From Thermoleophilia bacterium (lineage in GTDB: Bacteria; Actinomycetota; Thermoleophilia; RBG-16-64-13): DNA of 64,000 nucleotides. Under the pieces are notes generated by a model. The model did no database searches, was not told the DNA's origin, and worked only from the letters and a program-made list of their open reading frames with translations. The translations under genes and the position numbers were made by a program. This document shows positions 55,671 through 63,581 of this stretch, in pieces (positions within the stretch are counted from its first letter, which is position 1; each line of letters opens with the position of its first letter). Location of the stretch: contig JAOSKU010000001.1 in the NCBI GenBank assembly GCA_027493445.1, positions 2,810,822 through 2,874,821 of the forward strand, given 5' to 3'.

Positions 55671-56821
55671 TGCCCACGCTGTTCGTCAGCTTCGGCACTC
55701 GCCCGGAAGCCATCAAGATGGCTCCCGTGGTCCTCGAGCTTCACCGCCGAGAGCACTTCCGGGTGGTGACCTGCCTCACCGGGCAGCACCGAGAGATGCT
55801 CGACCAGGTGATTCAGGGCTTTGCCCTGCCCGTGGACCACGATCTCGACGTCATGCGCGCGGCGCAATCGCTCACCCACATCACCACGGCGGTTCTGAGC
55901 GGTCTGGAGCCGCTCCTGGCCTTGGAGGCCCCCGACATGGTCCTGGTGCACGGCGACACCACCACCACCTTCGCCACCGGGCTCGCCGCCTTCTACCAGC
56001 AGATCCCCGTAGCCCATGTGGAGGCCGGGCTGCGCACCGACACTCTCTACAACCCGTACCCAGAGGAGGCCAACAGACGCCTCACCGACCGGCTGGCCGA
56101 GGTGCTCTACGCGCCCACCCCGGCCGCCCGCGAAGCCTTGCTGGCGGAGGGAGCGGCTCCCGAAGGCATCTGTGTTACCGGAAACACCGTGATCGACGCC
56201 CTGCTCGCCACCGCCGCGTCCCCAGCTCCGGCCTGGGAGCCTCGCCTGGCAGCGGCCCTGGACCGCCGGGGTCCCAAGGTGCTGGTCACGGTGCACCGGC
56301 GCGAGAGCTGGGGAGTGCCGATGCAGGCCATAGCTCGGGCCATCAAGTCGGTGTGCGCCGACCACCCCCAGACCACCTTCCTCTTCCCCATCCACCTCAA
56401 CCCGGTGGTCCGCGAGACCTTCCGCGGCATTCTGGGCGATGTTCCGGGCGTGGTCTTCGCCGAGCCTCTCCCTTACGACGCCTTCGTCCACCTGATGAAG
56501 GCGGTGGACCTTGTGATCACCGATTCCGGGGGCATCCAGGAGGAAGCGCCCACCCTGGGAAAACCGGTCCTGGTCATGCGCGACACCACCGAGCGCCCCG
56601 AGGGCATCGCCGCCGGCACGGCCCGGCTGGTGGGAACCGACACGACGGCCATCCACACCGCACTCGCTGAGCTTTTGACCGATCGGACAGCGTACGAGGC
56701 CATGGCCAACGCGGTGAATCCCTACGGCGACGGCAGGGCCGCCGTGCGCATCGCCGACCACCTGGAACACCTCTTCGGCCTAAGGCCGGAGCCTCCGGTG
56801 CCTTTCGCTCCCGTCGGGTGA
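55670..56821 (+). CDS. wecB: UDP-N-acetylglucosamine 2-epimerase (non-hydrolysing) WecB/MnaA
   Basis: Converts UDP-GlcNAc to UDP-ManNAc, the donor for the TagA domain at 46 kb. The 383-residue protein has the family's GTRPEAIKMAPVV start, VHGDTTTTFATGLAAF, HVEAGLRTDTLYNPYPEEAN, LVTVHRRESWG and ITDSGGIQEEAPTLGKPVLVMR. Length is normal. It is coupled to the upstream oxidoreductase gene, an unexpected pairing. Confidence 0.95.
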   Translation: MPTLFVSFGTRPEAIKMAPVVLELHRREHFRVVTCLTGQHREMLDQVIQGFALPVDHDLDVMRAAQSLTHITTAVLSGLEPLLALEAPDMVLVHGDTTTTFATGLAAFYQQIPVAHVEAGLRTDTLYNPYPEEANRRLTDRLAEVLYAPTPAAREALLAEGAAPEGICVTGNTVIDALLATAASPAPAWEPRLAAALDRRGPKVLVTVHRRESWGVPMQAIARAIKSVCADHPQTTFLFPIHLNPVVRETFRGILGDVPGVVFAEPLPYDAFVHLMKAVDLVITDSGGIQEEAPTLGKPVLVMRDTTERPEGIAAGTARLVGTDTTAIHTALAELLTDRTAYEAMANAVNPYGDGRAAVRIADHLEHLFGLRPEPPVPFAPVG

Positions 56822-56966
56822 TGGGATTGAGCCGGCTGCGTTCGGGGAAGGCTGTCCGCGCGAAGGGCCGACGAGGAGTGGCCTTGCGGTTCTCCCTCTC
56901 CCAGCGTATTTTGTACGCTAGGAGCGGAGAGGAGGCCGCCCGGCAGGGAGCATACCAGGGGGAGGG

Positions 56967-57848
56967 GTGAAGAAGCGTTTGGAGCAACGTCCGTCCCGCG
57001 TGATGGCCGGAGGCTCGGGAGACCGGGCCTCGCGGTCGCGGGGTTCCACCCTCCGCACCGGTCTGTACCTCGTGGCCACACTGACGGCAGCCCTAGCTCT
57101 GAGCCTGGTCCTGACGGCCTGCTCCGCCGAGGAGCCCTCAACCACGCCGGCATCCACCGACGGAACTGAAAGCACGACCTCCTCGACGGTGACAACCAGT
57201 CCGAGCTCGACCACGCCCACCCCGCCGACCTCCACGAGCACGGGCGGTCAGGTCCCCGGAGGGGTGGTCACCGAGGCCGAGCGTCTGTCCCCCAACTCCG
57301 GCCACTTCGTCATCTGCCAGGACTGCCATGCATTCCTCGATCCTCCCCTCCGCCCCCGGCCGGCCCTGAACCCGACCTTCGGTCACGAAAAGCACCTCGC
57401 CTACGCGACCTGCGAGTCATGTCACCTGACTCCGGTGCACACCCAGACCGGGGTGCGCAAGCCGCCCATGTCTCAGTGCTACACGTGTCACGGCACCGAA
57501 CCCGAAGCCGTGGCTTCGGCCGACTGCGATCTGTGTCACCCTCCGGACTTCCCCAAGATGCCATCCTCACATGACGCGGCCTTCTTCGCCGCCGGTCACC
57601 CGCGCGTGGTGGAAGCTCAAGGGACGACCGAGTGCTTCCTCTGCCACCCAGGAGGCCAGGAAGGCTTCTGCCGAGCCTGTCACGGCCTCGATATGCCGCA
57701 TCCCCAAGGGTGGGCGCTCGCCCCGGAGGGGGGCCCCGGTCCCCATGTGCAGACCGCCTATGACCAGGGGGGCGTGTGCGTCCGCTGCCACGACAATACG
57801 GTAGCGCCACCAGGAAACTGCTACGGCGGAGAATGCCATGGACCGTGA
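56967..57848 (+). CDS. Multiheme cytochrome c lipoprotein (7 CxxCH plus one CX4CH)
   Basis: A 293-residue protein starting with GTG after GGGGGAGG. The signal peptide ends in a lipobox (LVLTAC), followed by a threonine/serine-rich linker (about 55-95). Seven CxxCH haem sites follow (CQDCH, CESCH, CYTCH, CDLCH, CFLCH, CRACH, CVRCH) and a final CYGGECH, a CX4CH site that can also bind haem in some cytochromes. It overlaps the next, larger cytochrome gene by 11 bases. Likely an electron carrier on the outer face of the membrane. Confidence 0.9.
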   Translation: MKKRLEQRPSRVMAGGSGDRASRSRGSTLRTGLYLVATLTAALALSLVLTACSAEEPSTTPASTDGTESTTSSTVTTSPSSTTPTPPTSTSTGGQVPGGVVTEAERLSPNSGHFVICQDCHAFLDPPLRPRPALNPTFGHEKHLAYATCESCHLTPVHTQTGVRKPPMSQCYTCHGTEPEAVASADCDLCHPPDFPKMPSSHDAAFFAAGHPRVVEAQGTTECFLCHPGGQEGFCRACHGLDMPHPQGWALAPEGGPGPHVQTAYDQGGVCVRCHDNTVAPPGNCYGGECHGP

Positions 57849-59736
57849 GATCGCCGCCGACGGGCGGCCGGCCGCCGGCCACCTCCCGCTGCTGGCTTTC
57901 CTGATCGCGTTCACCCTGCTGGCTCTGGCAGGCTACCTCGCGTACCCCTCGCCTGCTCCCGCCCTTCCCCAGTACATACACGGGGCCGCCCAGTCGTGCG
58001 ACAGCTGCCATCACGCCGATTCCTTCCAACCCTGCTCCGAGTGCCACGAAACCTTCGAGGTCCCCAACACCAAGTGCACTCAGTGTCACACCGGCAAGAC
58101 CACTACTGGTTTATCGTGCTGGGCGTGCCACGCTCCCGGAGCTCCCCAGTTGGCGCCTGTGGACGCCAACTGTCAGGCGTGCCATACCACCAATCCCCAC
58201 CTGGGCTCGAGCCTCGCCTGCACGTCCTGCCACAGCATCTCCCCCACCCCGCACCACGACGCCGTCGACCAAGTTGCGCCCACCACCTGCACCGATTGCC
58301 ATCAGCACGCAGAGAAGCAGTCTCACAGCGGCTTTTCTTGCGAGGTCTGCCATGCCACCGACGTGCACCCCAGCTTCCCCGAGGTGCCGGCGGCCTGCAA
58401 CGTCTGCCACGCCGCCGACCGGTTCAACGGCCGGGGGGACTGCACCGCCTGCCACGCCGGAACATCGGCCTTCAACGGGAAGACCGATAACGACATCCAC
58501 GACGCCACCCTGCCCGACGCCACGATCAGCGCCCGCAGCTGCACGAGCTGCCACACCGACAAGCAGAAACATGCCGGCAATATCGCCTGTCTCGACTGCC
58601 ACGCCGATGCCACTCCGTTCCACCACGGCACCGCCGCCAGCCCGGGTTTCAAGGACTGCGTCGAATGCCACGGAGACAAACCCCAGCACGGCACCGGCCT
58701 GGCGTGCACCGCGTGCCACGCAGGCGCCCAGCACCAGGCCTCGCCGCCGCGACCCGCGCCCTCGGTGTGCAACCAGTGCCACCTGCCTGACACCTTCGGG
58801 CAGAAGAACTGCTTCAATTGCCACCGCGCGCCCATCTACCATGTGACCCCTTCGGTGGGTCCCTGCAGCTCCTGTCACGGCGGCGGTCGCTCCTTCCACG
58901 CCGGCCAGGTGGCATGCACGCAGTGCCACACAAACATCTTCCGCGGGCACCACATCACGAGCGTGCGCATCCCCGCCTGCAACACCAAAGGCTGCCACGC
59001 TCAGCAGAAACACATGGACTCCGTGGCCTGCACGAGCTGCCACGGTTCGCGCGCCCAGCACGACCGCACGCCGCGCAACCTGCCCGCCGACACCTGGTCG
59101 GTGTGCGGAGCCTGCCATACTTTCGTGCCCCAGGCCCTGGCGGCCGGAGTGCCCGGCTGTCCCGAATGCCACGACGCCGCCCAGCATCGGGCCGACTACT
59201 CCGTGGAGGACTGCGTCACCTGTCACACCGACAAGGTGCGTCACGCCGATCGGGTGGACTGCCGGCTCTGCCACGTCAACTTGGACGGGGGCCACCATAG
59301 AGCCGGACTTGTCACAGCAAGGGACTGCAGCCAGTGCCACGTCGGGGCGCAGATCCATGCCGTGGGCACACCTGCGGGAGCGGCCTTCAACTGCGGCACC
59401 TGCCACACGGGCTCGGTCCATGGGTCCCCGGGCCGACCCACCCCGGACTTCTGTCTGACTTGCCATCCGGAAGGCGAGAAGCACGCCGCGGAGAACGTCT
59501 GCATCCGTTGCCACTGGCCGGCGGCCCACGCGGCCAAACCCATCGCCGGTGAATTCGGGAGCTTCACGCCCCTCGCGGTCAACCTGCCTTCGATCGAGGA
59601 GCCCGCCGAGCCGGAGAAACCGTCAAGGGGCACCTTCACGGGCACGGGCAGCAACCTGCTGGCCGTGGGGGTTGTCGGGGTGTTGCTGGTCGGGCTGGGC
59701 CTGGGTCTGCGTGGGCGGCGGGCCCGCCGATCCTAG
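57838..59736 (+). CDS. Large membrane-anchored multiheme cytochrome (27 CxxCH plus one CX4CH)
   Basis: A 632-residue protein with an N-terminal membrane/signal helix (about 17-40), 27 CxxCH motifs spread over residues 54-565, one CX4CH (CNTKGCH) and a C-terminal membrane helix (LLAVGVVGVLLVGLGLGL) with an arginine-rich end, the layout of a wall-spanning protein held in the membrane. Many extra histidines (e.g. TPFHHGTAA, GGHHRAG) can serve as second haem ligands. With the preceding cytochrome it could carry electrons through the wall and S-layer to an external acceptor. No haem-attachment genes are in the window. Confidence 0.92.
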   Translation: MDREIAADGRPAAGHLPLLAFLIAFTLLALAGYLAYPSPAPALPQYIHGAAQSCDSCHHADSFQPCSECHETFEVPNTKCTQCHTGKTTTGLSCWACHAPGAPQLAPVDANCQACHTTNPHLGSSLACTSCHSISPTPHHDAVDQVAPTTCTDCHQHAEKQSHSGFSCEVCHATDVHPSFPEVPAACNVCHAADRFNGRGDCTACHAGTSAFNGKTDNDIHDATLPDATISARSCTSCHTDKQKHAGNIACLDCHADATPFHHGTAASPGFKDCVECHGDKPQHGTGLACTACHAGAQHQASPPRPAPSVCNQCHLPDTFGQKNCFNCHRAPIYHVTPSVGPCSSCHGGGRSFHAGQVACTQCHTNIFRGHHITSVRIPACNTKGCHAQQKHMDSVACTSCHGSRAQHDRTPRNLPADTWSVCGACHTFVPQALAAGVPGCPECHDAAQHRADYSVEDCVTCHTDKVRHADRVDCRLCHVNLDGGHHRAGLVTARDCSQCHVGAQIHAVGTPAGAAFNCGTCHTGSVHGSPGRPTPDFCLTCHPEGEKHAAENVCIRCHWPAAHAAKPIAGEFGSFTPLAVNLPSIEEPAEPEKPSRGTFTGTGSNLLAVGVVGVLLVGLGLGLRGRRARRS

Positions 59737-59816
59737 ATTGCGCTCCCGGAGACCGCCCAAGGTCGCGCACCGTGGCCTTGGGCGATACGATGGGTACGAC
59801 GAAAGGAATTGAAGCT

Positions 59817-60128
59817 GTGCATCCGCTTATTCGGCAACATCGTGTTGAGATCGCCGAGCTGTGCCGCCAGTACCGGGTACGTCGCTTGGACGTGTTTGGT
59901 TCGGCTGCGCGCGCACGCGATTTTGACGCCCAGCGGTCCGACGTGGATTTCCTCGTGGACTTCCACCCGGAGCCCGTCAGAGGTTACGCGCGAAACTACT
60001 TCGAGTTCCAGGAGGCCTTGGAACGGCTGCTCGACAGACCTGTGGAACTAGTGACGGCCGGCTCGATCCAAAACCCCTTTTTCTTGGCGGGTGTCGAGAA
60101 GAGCCGTGAGCATATCTATGGCGCGTGA
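59817..60128 (+). CDS. MNT-type nucleotidyltransferase antitoxin
   Basis: A 103-residue minimal nucleotidyltransferase starting with GTG after AAAGGA (VHPLIRQHRVEIAEL). The active site is FGSAARARDFDAQRSDVDFLV. Such proteins neutralise HepT toxins by attaching AMP to them. It overlaps the start of hepT by 11 bases, the normal order. With hepT disrupted by an IS, it is now an antitoxin without its intact target. Confidence 0.87.
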   Translation: MHPLIRQHRVEIAELCRQYRVRRLDVFGSAARARDFDAQRSDVDFLVDFHPEPVRGYARNYFEFQEALERLLDRPVELVTAGSIQNPFFLAGVEKSREHIYGA

Positions 60129-60225
60129 TCCTCGCATGTATCTCTGGGAGGTCAGGGAGGCGGCGGACCATGTGGCTTCGTTTCTTCGCGGAAGGACGAT
60201 TGATGACTACCTCGGCGACCTGATG

Positions 60226-60234
60226 CTGCGTTCC
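60226..60234. repeat. Target-site duplication, left copy
   Basis: CTGCGTTCC here is repeated exactly at 61,609-61,617, on the other side of the insertion sequence. Both copies lie in the hepT reading frame (codons for LRS), which supports a simple 9-base target duplication. Confidence 0.8.
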
Positions 60235-61608
60235 GAGTCCTTGTCAATAGGTGTGTAAAAGTCCTCAGGCCGCAACCTTCTCCTCGGTTCCTTGGGTCAC
60301 GACGGGTAGCCCGTCTTTGAACTCCTCTCCGGCCCACACCCGGGCCATTAGCTCCGGGGCGTTTACTCGGCGGAAGTTCTTCTCGGCCACCATGAGCACC
60401 TTCCAGATGAGGCAGGTGGCGTTCTCGGTCTTCTTGAAGCGCCGGGCCGCCCCGGTCCGCAACCTGACTGCGGAGAAGGGGCTCTCCACCGGGTTGGTGG
60501 TGCGCAGGTGGCGCCAGTGCTCCTGGGGAAAGTCGTAGAAGGTGAGCATGCGCTCGAAGTCCCTCAGCAGCGTCTCTGTCGCCTGCGGGTACCACTGTCC
60601 GAAACGGTGCACGAAGGCGTCCCTTCTCTTCTGCGCCTCGGCTCGGCTCCTCGCGTAGGGAATGGCGGTGAGCAGCTGGCGGGCCTCAGGCTGCACCTTC
60701 TTGGGGAGGCGATCAAGGACATTTACTATCTTGTGGTTCCAGCAGCGCTGCTCCGCTGCCTCCGGCCAGATCTCAGCGACCGCCGCCCACACCCCGGTGT
60801 TGCCGTCGGCGAGCACCAAGCGGGGCGGGATGAGACCACGATCCCGCAGATCCCGGAACACCCCTGCCCAGCTCTCGCGGGACTCCCGAAAGCCGGGGGG
60901 TCAGCGCAAGGACCTCCTTGCGCCCGTCGGCATGGGCGCAGATCACCACCAGCAGCGCGGCTTTCTCCTTGTCCAGGCCGGCCTTCACGTAGATGCCGTC
61001 CGCCCACAGGTAGACCGGCTTCCGGTCACCCAGAGGACGGTGTGACCAGGCCTCGTACTGGGTGTGCCAATCCGCTTTGAGGCGGGCGATGGAAGAGGCA
61101 GAGAGGGGCGCCCCTCCCCGAGCAGACCGCGCAGGGCGAGTTCGAAGTCCCCCAGGGCCAGGCCGTGCAGGTAGAGCTCCGGGAGCAGGCGGCCCACCTC
61201 TTCGGTGCGGCGGCGAAACAGCGGCAGGATGCGGCTCTCGAACTTCTCCTCCAGGTTGCGTACTCGGGGGCGGCGCACGGTGATGGTGCCCCCTGCATGG
61301 AGAGGCGCCGGGGCTTCTGGTAGCCGTTGCGGTACCCTGAGGGCGCGTCCACCTCGCGGCGGCGCTCGGATCTTTGCCGGCCGAGGAGCGCGGTCACCTC
61401 TTCCTCCAAGAGCCTCTGCAGGAACTCTTGTACCTGCAGGCGGGCCCACCCCTCCAGGGTGGCCCACTCCGGAGCTGGTACATCTTGGCCATCTCGTCTA
61501 TCCTTCTGCACGGCGATGTCTCCTTCCCGCCGGGTTCCCCGGCGTTTTCCTTGGCAGGAAGAAGGTTACGTCGCCTTTGGTCTATTTACACACCGTTTGA
61601 TGGTAGCT
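60235..61608 (-). mobile_element. IS256-family insertion sequence
   Basis: The element is about 1,374 bases long and bounded by a 9-base duplication. Its ends are imperfect inverted repeats: reading inward, the left has GTCAATAGGTGTGTAAAA and the right has ATCAAACGGTGTGTAAAT. It carries one transposase gene on the minus strand. Size, duplication length and transposase type all fit the IS256 (mutator-like) family. It has inserted into hepT. Confidence 0.88.
60265..61511 (-). pseudogene. IS256-type transposase, three apparent frameshifts
   Basis: Four frames together give about 415 residues: PAPEWATLEGWARLQVQEFL; then TVRRPRVRNLEEKFESRILP; then VYLWADGIYVKAGLDKEKAA (first catalytic aspartate); then LVLADGNTGVWAAVAEIWPE (second aspartate) and NPVESPFSAVRLRT (glutamate), the DDE set of mutator-type transposases. 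Bases appear to be missing near 61,289-61,293 and 61,110, and one extra is present at the run 60,895-60,900. Whether the gene is truly dead is uncertain because similar indels occur all over this window. Start GTG after AAGGAG. Confidence 0.8.
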
Positions 61609-61745
61609 CTGCGTTCCGCCATCGAACGACAGCTCGAGATCGTCGGGGAAGCGCTCAATCAGCTTTCGAAGGTTGACCCATCAGTCACGGTGGGCCTTCC
61701 CGATGTGCCGCGCGTTGTGGCTTTCCGCAACCGGCTGATCCACGG

Positions 61746-62080
61746 CTACGCTGATATCGACCATCGGTTGGTGTGGTCGATCGCCCGTGATGAGTTGCCC
61801 ATTCTCCGCGATGCGGTGGAACAGCTGTTGCGCACATTCGGGGACGATGTCTTGTGAGTGTGGCTGGACAGCCCGGTCGGGCGTAAGGTCAATCGAACCT
61901 CGGCCTCTGTCCCGAGCCGCGTTCCAAGCAGGTACACGACCTCCGTGATCACCAGGGTCGGTACCACGAGGGGGCCAGGGTGAGTCCTCAGCAGGTCGAG
62001 CGAGGCCTTGTGGTGCCGGTCGTCAGCGTCGACATAGGCGTAGAGAGGCCCGGCATCGACGGCAACGACTATTTCCCCAC
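61746..62080 (-). pseudogene. Truncated VapC-type PIN-domain toxin
   Basis: On the minus strand, directly after the antitoxin stop, one frame reads VVAVDAGPLYAYVDADDRHH, LVVPTLVITEVVYLLGTRLG. This is the first half of a PIN-domain ribonuclease, with its first aspartate (VDAG) and glutamate (ITEV). From about 61,900 the family similarity is lost; the frame drifts on antisense to hepT. No proper start codon lies at the beginning. The C-terminal half with the remaining acidic residues is missing, so it should be inactive. Confidence 0.65.
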
Positions 62081-62284
62081 CTCTGCCGTCAGGATCTCTT
62101 CGATCCGCTCCGAGATGTCGTCTCGCCCGCTACGGCCACTGGCCGCCGCGCCCAGCCGGCGGCCGCCGAGGTACTGGTCGACGGCCTCGCGGGTGAGTTC
62201 CGAGATCGTCAGCCCTCGCCGCTCGGCCTCGTGCCGTAGTTTCGCGTCAAGTTCGTCGGGCAGCTTGATGGTAGTTCGCTTCAT
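62069..62284 (-). CDS. Ribbon-helix-helix antitoxin (VapB-like)
   Basis: A 71-residue protein beginning MKRTTIKLPDELDAKLRHEA and continuing RRGLTISELTREAVDQYLG, a classical ribbon-helix-helix DNA-binding domain, with an acidic tail. The ATG at 62,284 fits the domain start; no good ribosome-binding site is seen. It precedes the truncated PIN toxin and would have controlled it. Confidence 0.8.
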   Translation of the reverse strand: MKRTTIKLPDELDAKLRHEAERRGLTISELTREAVDQYLGGRRLGAAASGRSGRDDISERIEEILTAEVGK

Positions 62285-62334
62285 GGTATGACAGCATGCC
62301 ATCTCACTCGCGGCGCTGTGGGTGACCAGCGCAT

Positions 62335-62610
62335 TCAAAAGTCGACGTACTCCCCGTCCTCGGGGTCCTCACAGGAGAGGAGGTCGAGGACGGACTGATC
62401 CTCCTGGGCCCTACCCACAAACACCACCGAAGGCCCGGTGTAGAGGGTGATCTTGGCTCCTACGGGCAGCTCGACCGGTCGCCCGTCGAGGCCGACGATA
62501 TTGCGCAGCAGCGAGCTCTCCATGTCCTTGTCGGCGCGGGCCGATCTGATGGCGAACGGCTCCCCATCTTCGATCTGGATCCTCGGTTCTCGATCACTGC
62601 CGATATCCAT
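62335..62610 (-). CDS. Hypothetical protein, about 91 residues
   Basis: Starts at the ATG at 62,610 (MDIGSDREPRIQIEDGEPFA). It contains NIVGLDGRPVELPVGAKITL and SVVFVGRAQEDQSVLDLL, strand-rich, with an acidic C-terminus. No signal, membrane segment or recognised family. The frame extends upstream through the repeat core at 62,626 but that part is arginine- and proline-rich and probably not translated. Confidence 0.45.
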   Translation of the reverse strand: MDIGSDREPRIQIEDGEPFAIRSARADKDMESSLLRNIVGLDGRPVELPVGAKITLYTGPSVVFVGRAQEDQSVLDLLSCEDPEDGEYVDF

Positions 62611-62625
62611 GTCGACCCCCGAGTG

Positions 62626-62650
62626 TCGCCGCGGCCGCACTGGGCGGGCG
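62626..62650 (+). repeat. Core block of the dispersed repeat
   Basis: Only the central GCCGCGGCCGCACTGGGCGG part of the repeat family is present here, upstream of the small hypothetical gene. The flanking hairpin and ACTCGTTTC parts are missing. A neighbouring GGGCGGGCGCAGCTGCGCCCGCCC palindrome (about 62,668-62,691) adds further secondary structure. Confidence 0.45.
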
Positions 62651-62696
62651 CGGTGCGGCGGGCGGGCGCAGCTGCGCCCGCCCCCACTATCGATGT

Positions 62697-63581
62697 TCAA
62701 CGAAGACCCAGGGCCTTGGTGGCGTTGCCTCCGAACACGGCCCTGCGGATGGCGACGTCCAGATCCTCGGTCTCACGCAAGTAGCGCGCGGGCGAGAGCA
62801 GCGGGTAGTCGCTCCCGAAGAGGATCTTCTCCGGTCCGGCCGTGGCCGCGGCGATGGAGTAGACGTCGCGCCGGTAGAGGTAGGGGACGGCCGAAGTGTC
62901 GTAGAAGACCCGGGTCAGCGTCGCACGAACTTCAGCCATGAGCTCGTAGAAGAAGAGACCGCCGCCCATATGCGCATAGATGATGGTCAGCTCAGGATGG
63001 CGCTGAGCGAAGTCGTAGCAGGGACCCGGCGTGTTCGCCCCCTTACCCGGGTAGACGTGTCCCACGGGCTCGTTCGCGTGCAGATTGACGGGTAGACCAC
63101 GCTCCACCAGCACCCCGGCGATGCGATCCAACCCGGGAGAAGAGGTCAGGTCGAAGCGCTGGCCGTCGGGAAAGAGCTCCCCGCAGCCCAGCAGGCCCGC
63201 GTCCAGGCAGCGCTCCAATTCCCGGGTGGCTCCGGGAGCCTCCGGAGACACACAGGCATAGCCGACGAACCGATCCGGATGGGCCCGCACCGCCTCGAGC
63301 ACATACTCGTTCGTCTCGCGGCAAAGCCCCTGGTCTCGATACGCGAAACCGAAGACCACGGAGCGCGCCACCCCAGTGGCATCCATCTCCTCGAGCACGC
63401 GCTCGTAGGGCACCATGCGGGACTTGGGGTCGGCGTACAGCTGCCGGAACCACTCGTCCCGCTCCACGTGGCGCTCGCGGCCCGCGATCACCTCTGGGGA
63501 GAACAGGTGCACGTGCACGTCGACGACCGGCTCGGCAAAGGGGGGCGGTGACGGCCTCCGTGTCATCTCGGCGGCGCTCAC
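62697..63581 (-). CDS. Amidohydrolase 2 family metal-dependent hydrolase
   Basis: A 294-residue TIM-barrel hydrolase. VVDVHVHLFSP provides the HxH metal site, LHANEPVGH and IYAHMGGG the further histidines, and ILFGSDYPLLSP the catalytic aspartate. This is the layout of amidohydrolase 2 (decarboxylase/hydrolase) enzymes; the substrate is unknown. The GTG start at 63,581 overlaps the upstream ligase stop by four bases (GTGA). Confidence 0.82.
   Translation of the reverse strand: MSAAEMTRRPSPPPFAEPVVDVHVHLFSPEVIAGRERHVERDEWFRQLYADPKSRMVPYERVLEEMDATGVARSVVFGFAYRDQGLCRETNEYVLEAVRAHPDRFVGYACVSPEAPGATRELERCLDAGLLGCGELFPDGQRFDLTSSPGLDRIAGVLVERGLPVNLHANEPVGHVYPGKGANTPGPCYDFAQRHPELTIIYAHMGGGLFFYELMAEVRATLTRVFYDTSAVPYLYRRDVYSIAAATAGPEKILFGSDYPLLSPARYLRETEDLDVAIRRAVFGGNATKALGLR

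Larger units (their letters stand above)
60118..61857 (+). pseudogene. hepT: hepT (HEPN ribonuclease toxin) interrupted by an insertion sequence
   Basis: The first part (60,118-60,234) reads ARDPRMYLWEVREAADHV to DYLGDLMLRS and the second (61,618-61,857) reads AIERQLEIVGEALNQLSKV, AFRNRLIHGYADIDHRLVW to the stop. Removing 60,235-61,608 plus one copy of the 9-base duplication joins them in frame to a typical HepT of about 118 residues, including the RNRLIH active-site motif (RX4H). The insertion falls after residue 39, so the toxin is inactive as it stands. Confidence 0.88.

Noticed and set aside
60242-61602. IS boundaries placed directly at the GGTGTGTAAA inverted repeats
   Set aside because: The flanking 8-9 bases then do not match each other; moving the ends outward by about 15 bases gives an exact 9-base duplication that also restores the hepT frame.
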